A stretch of DNA of 5,027 nucleotides from Candidatus Nitrosopumilus sp. (GTDB lineage: Archaea > Thermoproteota > Nitrososphaeria > Nitrososphaerales > Nitrosopumilaceae): assembly GCA_030637455.1 (NCBI GenBank), contig DAOWGL010000123.1, positions 1-5,027 of the forward strand, in the 5' to 3' direction. Shown here one piece after another: positions 1-5,027 of this stretch. The notes under the pieces are model-generated. The model ran no database searches. It saw nothing but the letters and a program-made list of their open reading frames with translations, and was not told the DNA's origin. The position numbers and the translations under genes are program-made. Position 1 is the first letter of the stretch. Each line of letters begins with the position of its first letter.

Positions 1-1063
1 ATGGGCCACTCCTCTGGTATGCAGTAATTACTACAGGAACTTCATTCATTCCTGCCCAACCCAACATTTCAGTCATTAATGCAAATCCAGGTCCTGATGT
101 ACAAGTAGCAGAACGTGTTCCAGTTAAAGCGCCACCAATAGCCATCCCCATTGCACAAATTTCATCTTCAGTTTGAATTACTGCAGTAGAGCCAAGTCTA
201 TCACCAATTATTTCTAAAATTTCATTTGATTCCAGGTATACTGATTCATCAGAAGCTGGTGTGATTGGATAGTATGGTTGGAATCTACATCCACATGCCA
301 TCTTTCCTAATGCTGTTCCCTGAAATCCCTGAACAAGTGACGTTCCCGGTTCTTTTTGTGTTCCGGATAATATGTGAGCAAAGTTTTCAAATTTTGCTGT
401 AGCATAATTATAAGAATAGTTTGCAGTTTGTTGATTTATTTTTGCAACTTCAGGTTTTTTTGAAAACATAGTTCCAATTGTTTTTTGCAAGGAATCAGGA
501 GGCATTTTGACAAGACCCAAAGATAATGATACTCCAATTACATTGTACATTCGAATTAATCCCTTTAGACGTGGGTTTTCAGTTTCCTCAGATAAGGTCA
601 AAAGAATTGATTTGAAAGATACAGGGTATAGTAAAACACCTTTTTCTTTTGCAATCTCTAAAACTCCTGCAACAGTAAACGGTTTATTTTTTGACTCTAG
701 TTCTTTGTGCAGTCTTTCTTTAAATGGTGCATCAAGGGTGTGAACTGCATCAGATTTAGTTTCTGCAATATCTGAATCATAGATTATTCCACCACCAGAA
801 ACTACTTCACCATAATGACGGAAAATAGTTTCAGCATCAAAAGATGCCATTAAATTTACATCATTGACATTCGAATGAATTTTTTTATCAGCAATTCTTA
901 CTGTAAAATAACTGTGTTCACCTTTGATGTTTGAATAAAATTCTCTCTTTCCAAAAATTTGATAACCCATTTCAGCACAAACACGAGAGAAAATATTGGC
1001 ACCGGATTCAACCCCACTTCCTTGAGGACCTCCAATCAGCCACGTGAAATCAACTAAACTCAC
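1..1063 (-). CDS. 2-oxoacid:acceptor (ferredoxin) oxidoreductase, fused gamma-alpha subunit (KorA type), 3' truncated by window edge
   Basis: This is the first 354 residues of the subunit that, with a separate TPP-binding beta subunit, oxidatively decarboxylates a 2-oxoacid to an acyl-CoA and reduces ferredoxin in the cytoplasm. The N-terminal gamma domain (about residues 8-190) opens with the glycine-rich GGPQGSGVESG at 11-21. The alpha (pyrimidine-binding) domain begins near QGFQG (245-249) and carries the hallmark YPITP at 265-269, an acidic stretch TEDE (298-301) and TSGPG (322-326). Gamma-alpha fusion with YPITP is typical of archaeal and 2-oxoglutarate-type enzymes, but the sequence does not settle whether the substrate is pyruvate, 2-oxoglutarate or broad. 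The frame is open throughout. GTG at 1063 is the start: an in-frame TGA lies just upstream, and no other start codon precedes the GGPQGSG motif. The beta subunit would be expected just beyond the left edge. A CGC pair (Cys257, Cys259) just before YPITP is notable. Confidence 0.93.
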   Translation of the reverse strand, partial: MSLVDFTWLIGGPQGSGVESGANIFSRVCAEMGYQIFGKREFYSNIKGEHSYFTVRIADKKIHSNVNDVNLMASFDAETIFRHYGEVVSGGGIIYDSDIAETKSDAVHTLDAPFKERLHKELESKNKPFTVAGVLEIAKEKGVLLYPVSFKSILLTLSEETENPRLKGLIRMYNVIGVSLSLGLVKMPPDSLQKTIGTMFSKKPEVAKINQQTANYSYNYATAKFENFAHILSGTQKEPGTSLVQGFQGTALGKMACGCRFQPYYPITPASDESVYLESNEILEIIGDRLGSTAVIQTEDEICAMGMAIGGALTGTRSATCTSGPGFALMTEMLGWAGMNEVPVVITAYQRSGP

Positions 1064-1083
1064 AGATATTCACGCATTTCCTG

Positions 1084-1093
1084 AATTTTAATA
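1084..1093 (-). promoter_or_regulatory. Putative TATA box for the 2-oxoacid oxidoreductase alpha subunit
   Basis: On the minus strand this reads TATTAAAATT, centred about 25 bp upstream of the GTG start at 1063. That is the spacing expected for an archaeal TBP site driving a leaderless transcript. No Shine-Dalgarno sequence precedes the GTG, which supports leaderless initiation. The region is generally A/T-rich, so chance similarity is possible. If correct, this gene is transcribed separately from the Cys-rich gene behind it, although read-through from that gene is also possible. Confidence 0.45.
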
Positions 1094-1112
1094 GTATGAT
1101 AGTTCATTTCTT

Positions 1113-1259
1113 CTAACCTCCGGTGGCTGCATCAAACAATGCACACTCACATTTATCACGTTCACCGCAATAAGGACACACACATACACATTTTTCAATT
1201 GAATTTCCACATTCTACACAAATAGCAAATTCTTCCTCTTCTTCAACTTTAGAAGACAT
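1113..1259 (-). CDS. Small eight-cysteine, probably zinc-binding protein (48 aa)
   Basis: A 48-residue protein of unknown function. It has an acidic N-terminus (five consecutive Glu at 6-10) followed by a cysteine-dense core: C14-x2-C17, C24-x-C26-x-C28-x2-C31 and C37-x-C39. The CxxC knuckles with CPYCGE at 28-33 resemble zinc ribbons, and eight cysteines could hold two zinc ions or one cluster. It has no signal peptide or membrane segment and is presumably cytoplasmic. The ATG at 1259 is preferred over one at 1307. The 16 extra residues from 1307 are hydrophobic and lack family features, and would run through the promoter to within 5 bp of the divergent dehydrogenase, whereas 1259 lies about 27 bp from the centre of a TATA element. 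The stop is 49 bp upstream of the oxidoreductase start on the same strand. Small zinc-ribbon proteins are common in archaea as regulators or adaptors, but no specific role can be assigned. Confidence 0.75.
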   Translation of the reverse strand: MSSKVEEEEEFAICVECGNSIEKCVCVCPYCGERDKCECALFDAATGG

Positions 1260-1280
1260 CAATGAAATTACAAAGAAATC

Positions 1281-1288
1281 GTATAAAT
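1281..1288. promoter_or_regulatory. Shared bidirectional TATA element between the Cys-rich gene and the dehydrogenase
   Basis: GTATAAAT on the plus strand reads ATTTATAC on the minus strand, so it resembles an archaeal TATA box in both directions. Its centre is about 28 bp from the dehydrogenase ATG (1313) and about 25 bp from the ATG of the Cys-rich gene (1259). These distances suit leaderless transcription both ways. A-rich stretches suitable as BRE (TFB contact) sites flank it on both sides: AAAGAAATC at 1272-1280, and CTCAAACC on the minus strand across 1289-1296. Joint use is inferred; no transcription start data are available. Confidence 0.65.
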
Positions 1289-1312
1289 GGTTTGAGATGA
1301 ATATCAAGACTG

Positions 1313-2281
1313 ATGAAAAAAAAAGTCTTTCTTACAAGAACATTACATGATTTTGCGTTAAAAGAGCTGAAGAAAAAATATCAGATTGAAATTCATTCAG
1401 GCCAAATTCCCATTCCACAAACTAAATTGCGATCAAAGATTAAAGATATTGATGGACTAATTTGTTTTCCATATGATAACATCAGTAAAGAGATTATTGA
1501 AGAAGGTAAAAATCTCAAAGTCATTAGTACGTATAGTGTAGGTTTTGATCATATAGATACTGAATACGCCAAAAAAAAGAAAATCCGTGTCGGTTACACT
1601 CCAGAAGTTTTAACAGATGCGACAGCAGATATGGCTTTTTCATTACTGTTAGATATTGCCAGAAGGACAACTGAAGGAGATAGAACTATCAGAGATGGAA
1701 AATGGAAAGAAATCTACGGCGCATTTGATTATGTCGGAGTAGATCTTCAAGGAAAAACAATTGGAATTTTAGGTTTAGGTAGAATTGGCAGCACACTTGC
1801 TAAACGAGCAAAGGCATTTGACATGAAAATCATATATCACAATAGAAAACACGTTGCTAAATCTAAAGAGGAATCACTTGGTGCGAAATATGTATCATTT
1901 GAAAAACTAATCACTGAAAGTGATTTTCTTTCAATACATGTGCCCCACACAAAAGAAACAGACAGATTGTTTAACATGAAAATTTTTAAAAAAATGAAAA
2001 AATCATCATTTTTGATCAACACATCAAGGGGAAAAGTGGTAAATGAGAAAGATCTTGCCATGGCATTAAAGAAAAGAATCATTGCAGGCGCAGGCTTGGA
2101 TGTTTTTGAAAATGAGCCAATTAAAAAAAATCACCCATTAGTAAAATTATCAAATATTGTACTTGCCCCACACATAGGAAGCTCGACAAAAGAAACAAGA
2201 ATCAAAATGTCTGAAATCACTGTAAAGAATTTAAATTTAGGAATTAATGGAAAAAAACCAACGTATTCAGTAGGATATTGA
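1313..2281 (+). CDS. D-isomer-specific 2-hydroxyacid dehydrogenase (glyoxylate/hydroxypyruvate reductase type)
   Basis: A full-length 322-residue cytoplasmic NAD(P)H-dependent enzyme that interconverts 2-oxo acids and D-2-hydroxy acids. The split substrate domain occupies about residues 1-100 and 290-322, around a Rossmann domain. The substrate-binding loop is at YSVGFDHID (74-82). The nucleotide site is GLGRIG (154-159), after VDLQGKTIGI. The catalytic triad is visible as Arg239 in NTSRG, Glu268 in FENEP and His287 in APHIGS, with the spacing usual for the family. The second beta strand ends in HNRK (176-179) rather than in an acidic residue, which suggests NADPH preference. Glyoxylate or hydroxypyruvate are the likeliest substrates by overall resemblance; phosphoglycerate is less likely because there is no C-terminal ACT domain. 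The ATG at 1313 sits about 28 bp after a TATA element with no Shine-Dalgarno sequence, so the mRNA is probably leaderless. The gene is divergent from the Cys-rich gene. Confidence 0.93.
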   Translation: MKKKVFLTRTLHDFALKELKKKYQIEIHSGQIPIPQTKLRSKIKDIDGLICFPYDNISKEIIEEGKNLKVISTYSVGFDHIDTEYAKKKKIRVGYTPEVLTDATADMAFSLLLDIARRTTEGDRTIRDGKWKEIYGAFDYVGVDLQGKTIGILGLGRIGSTLAKRAKAFDMKIIYHNRKHVAKSKEESLGAKYVSFEKLITESDFLSIHVPHTKETDRLFNMKIFKKMKKSSFLINTSRGKVVNEKDLAMALKKRIIAGAGLDVFENEPIKKNHPLVKLSNIVLAPHIGSSTKETRIKMSEITVKNLNLGINGKKPTYSVGY

Positions 2282-2318
2282 TTTTCACGCAGGGGTTTGA
2301 AACCAGTAAAATGTGCAG

Positions 2319-2328
2319 TTTTTATATC
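2319..2328 (+). promoter_or_regulatory. Putative TATA box for the micro-gene at 2351
   Basis: TTTTTATATC matches an archaeal TATA box and is centred about 26 bp before the TTG at 2351. This is the same geometry as the other promoters proposed in this window. A second A/T-rich stretch (2331-2339, AATTATAAT) lies too close to the ORF to place a start site before the TTG. The T-run could instead help to end the dehydrogenase transcript, whose stop codon is at 2279-2281. Confidence 0.45.
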
Positions 2329-2350
2329 TAAATTATAATCTAAAATCAGA

Positions 2351-2440
2351 TTGAAAAAATTTAAGCATACAAATGAAGAATTAGAATTAGCTAAACTACA
2401 ATCTGAAAAAGAGAAGAAAGAAAAAGAGTCTAAAGAATAG
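2351..2440 (+). CDS. Possible 29-aa highly charged micro-protein (TTG start)
   Basis: This short open frame starts at TTG; an in-frame TAA at 2336-2338 rules out any longer version. It encodes 29 residues beginning MKKFKHTNEELELAKLQSEK and ending in a run of alternating Lys and Glu. It contains no Cys, Gly or Pro, and would form a charged helix or short coiled coil. Support comes from its setting: a TATA box about 26 bp upstream and a hairpin/T-run terminator starting 10 bp after the stop make a self-contained unit of roughly 120 bp. Alternatives are a small non-coding RNA from the same promoter, or a purely regulatory purine-rich stretch whose complement provides U-rich termination signals for the converging gene. 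The function is not recognised. Confidence 0.4.
   Translation: MKKFKHTNEELELAKLQSEKEKKEKESKE
2405..2428 (-). terminator. Possible U-rich termination tract for the converging minus-strand gene
   Basis: The plus strand is all purine over these 24 bases, so a minus-strand transcript reading past the stop codon at 2477 would contain an all-pyrimidine tract with two runs of five U. Archaeal factor-dependent (FttA/aCPSF1) termination uses such U-rich tracts. The tract lies about 50-70 bases after that stop codon, opposite the Lys/Glu codons of the proposed micro-gene. This is an inference from composition only. Confidence 0.35.
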
Positions 2441-2449
2441 GACTTTTTT

Positions 2450-2476
2450 ACTTGTCTTTTTCAGACAAGTTTTTTT

Positions 2477-2478
<2 letters not shown>
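2450..2478 (+). terminator. Hairpin plus T-run transcription terminator
   Basis: ACTTGTCT (2450-2457) and AGACAAGT (2463-2470) form a perfect 8-bp stem around a 5-base loop (TTTTC), followed by a run of nine T (2470-2478). Six further T (2444-2449) precede the stem. In archaea the T-run alone often suffices; the stem makes this a strong candidate. It would end the micro-gene transcript, and any read-through from the dehydrogenase, before the converging gene. The T-run overlaps the last bases of that gene's stop codon (2477-2479). The opposite strand has no U-run here, so it terminates the plus strand only. Confidence 0.75.
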
Positions 2479-2851
<373 letters not shown>

Positions 2852-2877
2852 TGCAAAGTATTGAAATTGAAATTATT

Positions 2878-3225
2878 TCAGTTTTTTGAACGATTCATGT
2901 CAATTTGAACAAAATCATCAGTATCTCCATGAACACAATCAGTTCCCACCGCCTTTACAGGTGAAAAACTAATTTTTCCATCATGAATCTTTCCTTCTTT
3001 TTGTAAATGAGCAATTTTTCCAATTACAACTTGTTTGTGTCGTCCACAAGTGACCCCTATCATGTATTCATCTTTACCATCAATTATGGATGCAATAAAC
3101 TCAGGAGGACTGACACATTGTTTGCCTTCTTTTGAAACGGAACACTTGTCAGGTAACACATCTTGAATTGAGATTTTATCAGATATTAATCTTGATTGTA
3201 ACAGACTCAATTTATTATCAAGCAT
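2878..3225 (-). CDS. Conserved-looking hypothetical protein with Cys/His metal-site pattern
   Basis: A 115-residue soluble protein that I do not recognise. The N-terminal 24 residues look helical. They are followed by Cys28 and Cys37 (C-x8-C), a hydrophobic strand region, then TCGRH (Cys60 and His63, C-x2-H) and later DCVHGD (Cys97 and His99, C-x-H). Two pairs, C28/C37 and C60/H63, could form a zinc-ribbon-like site, a pattern seen in small archaeal proteins of unknown role. It has no signal peptide or membrane segment. The ATG at 3225 is the only good start, because an in-frame TGA lies three codons upstream. Its start is only 22 bp from that of the divergent flavoprotein, so the two promoters must overlap each other's coding regions. 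It is probably the first gene of a two-gene unit with the ChuX-like gene, 26 bp downstream. The function is unknown. Confidence 0.75.
   Translation of the reverse strand: MLDNKLSLLQSRLISDKISIQDVLPDKCSVSKEGKQCVSPPEFIASIIDGKDEYMIGVTCGRHKQVVIGKIAHLQKEGKIHDGKISFSPVKAVGTDCVHGDTDDFVQIDMNRSKN
3211..3219 (+). promoter_or_regulatory. Candidate TATA box for the flavoprotein gene
   Basis: TTTATTATC lies about 33 bp before the TTG at 3248, inside the 5' end of the divergent minus-strand gene. TBP binding here would place the start site near 3241 and leave a leader of only a few bases. It is the best TATA-like match in the allowed range, but the region is A/T-rich. No comparably good box was seen for the minus-strand gene starting at 3225. 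Confidence 0.35.
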
Positions 3226-3247
3226 CTTTAATCAACATTGAAAGTTA

Positions 3248-4555
3248 TTGGCACATGATTTTGATGTTGTAATTATTGGTGGAGGTATTCTTGGAACATC
3301 ATTATCATATTTTCTATCATCGTTAAACAAATCAAAAAAGATAGCAGTCATAGAACAAGCTCATAGTGTAGCATTTCATACAAGTGGGAGAAATACTGGA
3401 AAAGTTCATGCACCATATCTATACAATCCAGAAAAGAAAAAACTATTTGCAAAATCAGCTTTTCACGGTTATGGAATGTGGGAAGAATATGCAAAATTAA
3501 AAGATTTACCGTTTAAAAAAGATGGAGTGATCGAAGTTGCCATGGATCAAAAAGAAATTAAGGTTCTTGAAAAATATCTCAAATGGGGAAAGCAAAACGG
3601 TCTAGATGATAACGACATCAAGTTAATGGACAAAAAAGAAATTAAAAAAATAGAACCTGAAATAAAATGTGAATCTGCACTGTGTGTTTATAGAGATGCA
3701 TCAACAGATTATTCTATATTTACAAATTCAATAATGAAAGATAGTAAAGAGAAAGGAACAAACTTTCTACTAGATACCAAGGTAACCAAAATTAAAAAAG
3801 AAAACGGCAAGTGGATTATAACACTAAACAATGAACATGAGATTAATGCAAAATTTCTAATTAATGCTGCAGGAGGAGAAGCCATAAATATTGCACACAG
3901 TATGGATGTAGCAAAAAAATTCACAGACGTGCATTTTAGAGGAGAGTATTGGAAAACCCCAACTGAATACAACAAGCTTACAAAATCAAGTGTGTATTCT
4001 GTACCTGAATTTCCAGATTATCCATTTTTGGATCCACATTGGATTATCAGAGTTGATGGTAGTTGTGAAATCGGACCAAACGCAGTACCAGTGTTTAGTC
4101 CATATGGATATGATGCAAAAGAGAACATCAAAGAATTCATTCCAAAAATGCTCGAGATGTTAAATTCAGGTGCAAGAAAAGCAGTTTTTGATAAACAATT
4201 TCAAGAACTTGCCATGAATGAAATTCAATCATCAATGTCAAAAACTGCAATGGTGAATAGAGTAAAAAAATTCTTGCCAAAAATAGACGCAAATAAAATT
4301 ACAAAAAAAGGTACTGCAGGCATCAGATCATCAATCATTGATGATAAAGGAAAATTTGCACCAGATGTGATTCTAATAGAGAATGAGATGTCATTTCATG
4401 TTTTGAATTATAATTCTCCAGGAGCTACAGGAGCTTTACCATTTTCAGCACACATCATAAATCATCTAAACAAAGTAGGATTATTCAGTAATGAAGATGA
4501 AGATGCAGTTTGTGGCCCATGGAAATTTTCAGAAATCATAGAAAAACTGCAATAA
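3248..4555 (+). CDS. lhgO: FAD-dependent oxidoreductase of the L-2-hydroxyglutarate oxidase (LhgO) type
   Basis: A full-length 435-residue flavoprotein of the DAO superfamily. LhgO enzymes oxidise L-2-hydroxyglutarate to 2-oxoglutarate and pass electrons to oxygen or the membrane quinone pool. The FAD site is IIGGGILG (9-16), with Glu36 at the end of the second beta strand for the ribose. Family-like blocks follow in order: HTSGRNTGKVHA (44-55), matching the LhgO 'HSGRNSGVIHAG' loop; INAAGG (205-210), the second dinucleotide contact; FRGEYW (230-235); GPNAV (276-280); GIRSS (358-362); and HVLNYNSPGATGALP (384-398), resembling the LhgO 'HVLNAPSPAATAS' block. The length is close to E. coli LhgO (about 420); the last 25 residues form a C-terminal extension. 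A malate:quinone or other DAO-family substrate is possible. TTG at 3248 is forced as the start: an in-frame TGA lies at 3239, and any later start would remove the FAD motif. No membrane segment is visible. Confidence 0.85.
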   Translation: MAHDFDVVIIGGGILGTSLSYFLSSLNKSKKIAVIEQAHSVAFHTSGRNTGKVHAPYLYNPEKKKLFAKSAFHGYGMWEEYAKLKDLPFKKDGVIEVAMDQKEIKVLEKYLKWGKQNGLDDNDIKLMDKKEIKKIEPEIKCESALCVYRDASTDYSIFTNSIMKDSKEKGTNFLLDTKVTKIKKENGKWIITLNNEHEINAKFLINAAGGEAINIAHSMDVAKKFTDVHFRGEYWKTPTEYNKLTKSSVYSVPEFPDYPFLDPHWIIRVDGSCEIGPNAVPVFSPYGYDAKENIKEFIPKMLEMLNSGARKAVFDKQFQELAMNEIQSSMSKTAMVNRVKKFLPKIDANKITKKGTAGIRSSIIDDKGKFAPDVILIENEMSFHVLNYNSPGATGALPFSAHIINHLNKVGLFSNEDEDAVCGPWKFSEIIEKLQ

Positions 4556-4586
4556 GTGAAGATTTTAAGAATTAGAATAGGGAAAA

Positions 4587-5027
4587 TTACTTTATTTTGT
4601 ATCTAAGTATGGCTAGAACTGAATTATCAATATCTAGCTTTTTTATTATTTTTGGATTTACTGCAAACTCTATTTTGGAGGAGGTGTTTTTTGCAATCTC
4701 TAGCATTTTCATAATTTTTTTGAATTGGGAATTGGTGTGATAATTTGCAGAAACAATCAGGGTATCCACGGCTCCAATTTCCAATGCTTTGTAAATTACA
4801 TCATTTCTTCTAGCAGTTAATCCATCCTTGAATAGAGTCTCATATTTTTCAATTAATTCTGCAACATATTTTCTTCTGTGTTGATACAAATGATGGATTA
4901 TTTTTATATCAATATCTTTCATCGAAGTGGAAAAGGACAAATTTTCTACAAATCGACATTTTTTTACCAATTCTGAATTAAGTTCATCATAAAATTCTGT
5001 TTTTGCAGGACCAATTCCGCCCAACAA
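4587..5027 (-). CDS. eRF1-family (release-factor-like) protein, C-terminal part; 5' end outside window
   Basis: The last 146 residues of a protein whose start lies beyond the right edge; the first visible TTG is an internal Leu codon. The order of motifs follows archaeal release factor aRF1: LGGIGPAKTEFYDEL at 2-16 (aRF1 has a GGPGPTK-type motif at the end of domain 2), a helical stretch (40-70), then ARRNDVIYKALEIGAVDTLIVS (72-93), matching the start of domain 3 ('GAV-T-L'), and the terminal LAILRY (138-143). The Cys-rich mini-domain usually inserted in domain 3 of aRF1 is absent: between the GAVDTL strand and SKIEF (117-121) there are only about 25 residues. The protein is therefore more likely a paralogue, such as a Vms1/baeRF-like ribosome rescue factor, than the main termination factor. 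Whether a GGQ or related catalytic loop exists cannot be seen. It converges on the flavoprotein gene across a 31-bp gap without an obvious hairpin. Confidence 0.8.
   Translation of the reverse strand: MLGGIGPAKTEFYDELNSELVKKCRFVENLSFSTSMKDIDIKIIHHLYQHRRKYVAELIEKYETLFKDGLTARRNDVIYKALEIGAVDTLIVSANYHTNSQFKKIMKMLEIAKNTSSKIEFAVNPKIIKKLDIDNSVLAILRYKIK

Noticed and set aside
507..743. Plus-strand 78-codon open frame
   Set aside because: It lies antisense within the intact oxidoreductase alpha subunit, which has clear family motifs. The frame's product has no recognisable features.
1260..1307. N-terminal extension of the Cys-rich protein to an ATG at 1307
   Set aside because: It would consume the shared TATA element and approach to 5 bp from the divergent dehydrogenase start. 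The extra residues are hydrophobic and unrelated to the zinc-binding core.
1837..2082. Minus-strand 81-codon open frame
   Set aside because: It is antisense to the Rossmann domain of the dehydrogenase and is a by-product of that gene's codon pattern.
2294..2304. GGTTTGAAACC inverted repeat after the dehydrogenase stop
   Set aside because: At 11 bases with a tiny loop and no T-run directly after it, it is too short to call a terminator or operator.
2869..2879. GAAATTATTTC palindrome and ATTGAA repeats between the two small minus-strand genes
   Set aside because: Short A/T-only symmetry is expected by chance in DNA of this composition. No second copy near another promoter was found.
3709..3975. 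Minus-strand 88-codon open frame with hydrophobic stretches
   Set aside because: It is antisense to the flavoprotein. The hydrophobic look arises from the complement of Lys-rich codons, and no promoter or family motif was seen.
4556..4586. Possible terminator between the converging flavoprotein and eRF1-family genes
   Set aside because: No stem-loop is visible in these 31 bases and there are only short T runs, so no site can be assigned.

Overview
The window is about two-thirds A+T, densely packed, and reads as ammonia-oxidising archaeal DNA (Nitrososphaerota/Thaumarchaeota, Nitrosopumilus-like). This rests on A/T-rich codon choice with AGA-type arginine codons, archaeal TATA boxes about 26 bp upstream of start codons with no Shine-Dalgarno sequences (leaderless transcription), GTG and TTG starts, short gaps between divergent genes, and protein types: a gamma-alpha fused 2-oxoacid:ferredoxin oxidoreductase subunit, an eRF1-family protein and small Cys-rich proteins. 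The taxon is inferred from these features, not from a database search.

Layout. Positions 1-1063 (minus) hold the N-terminal 354 residues of a 2-oxoacid:acceptor oxidoreductase alpha subunit, which runs off the left edge. Behind it on the same strand is a 48-residue protein with eight cysteines (1113-1259). A 53-bp gap with one central TATA element separates this from a plus-strand D-2-hydroxyacid dehydrogenase (1313-2281). Positions 2282-2476 carry what looks like a complete tiny transcription unit: a TATA box, a TTG-started 29-codon ORF and a hairpin/T-run terminator. Two small minus-strand genes follow: a ChuX/HutX-like protein (2477-2851) and, upstream of it, an unrecognised Cys/His protein (2878-3225). 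They are divergent, by only 22 bp, from a plus-strand L-2-hydroxyglutarate oxidase-type flavoprotein (3248-4555). The right edge holds the C-terminal 146 residues of an eRF1-family paralogue on the minus strand (4587-5027).

How the genes fit together. Three of the larger genes handle 2-oxo or 2-hydroxy acids. The alpha subunit belongs to a CoA- and ferredoxin-dependent 2-oxoacid enzyme, the dehydrogenase interconverts 2-oxo and 2-hydroxy acids with NAD(P)H, and the flavoprotein family oxidises L-2-hydroxyglutarate to 2-oxoglutarate. A shared role in 2-oxoacid metabolism or metabolite repair is possible, but the genes are on different strands with separate promoters, so they do not form an operon. 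No mobile element, CRISPR array, tRNA, rRNA or long repeat was seen. The most unusual parts are the shared central promoter, the micro-gene, the small Cys-rich proteins and the release-factor paralogue.
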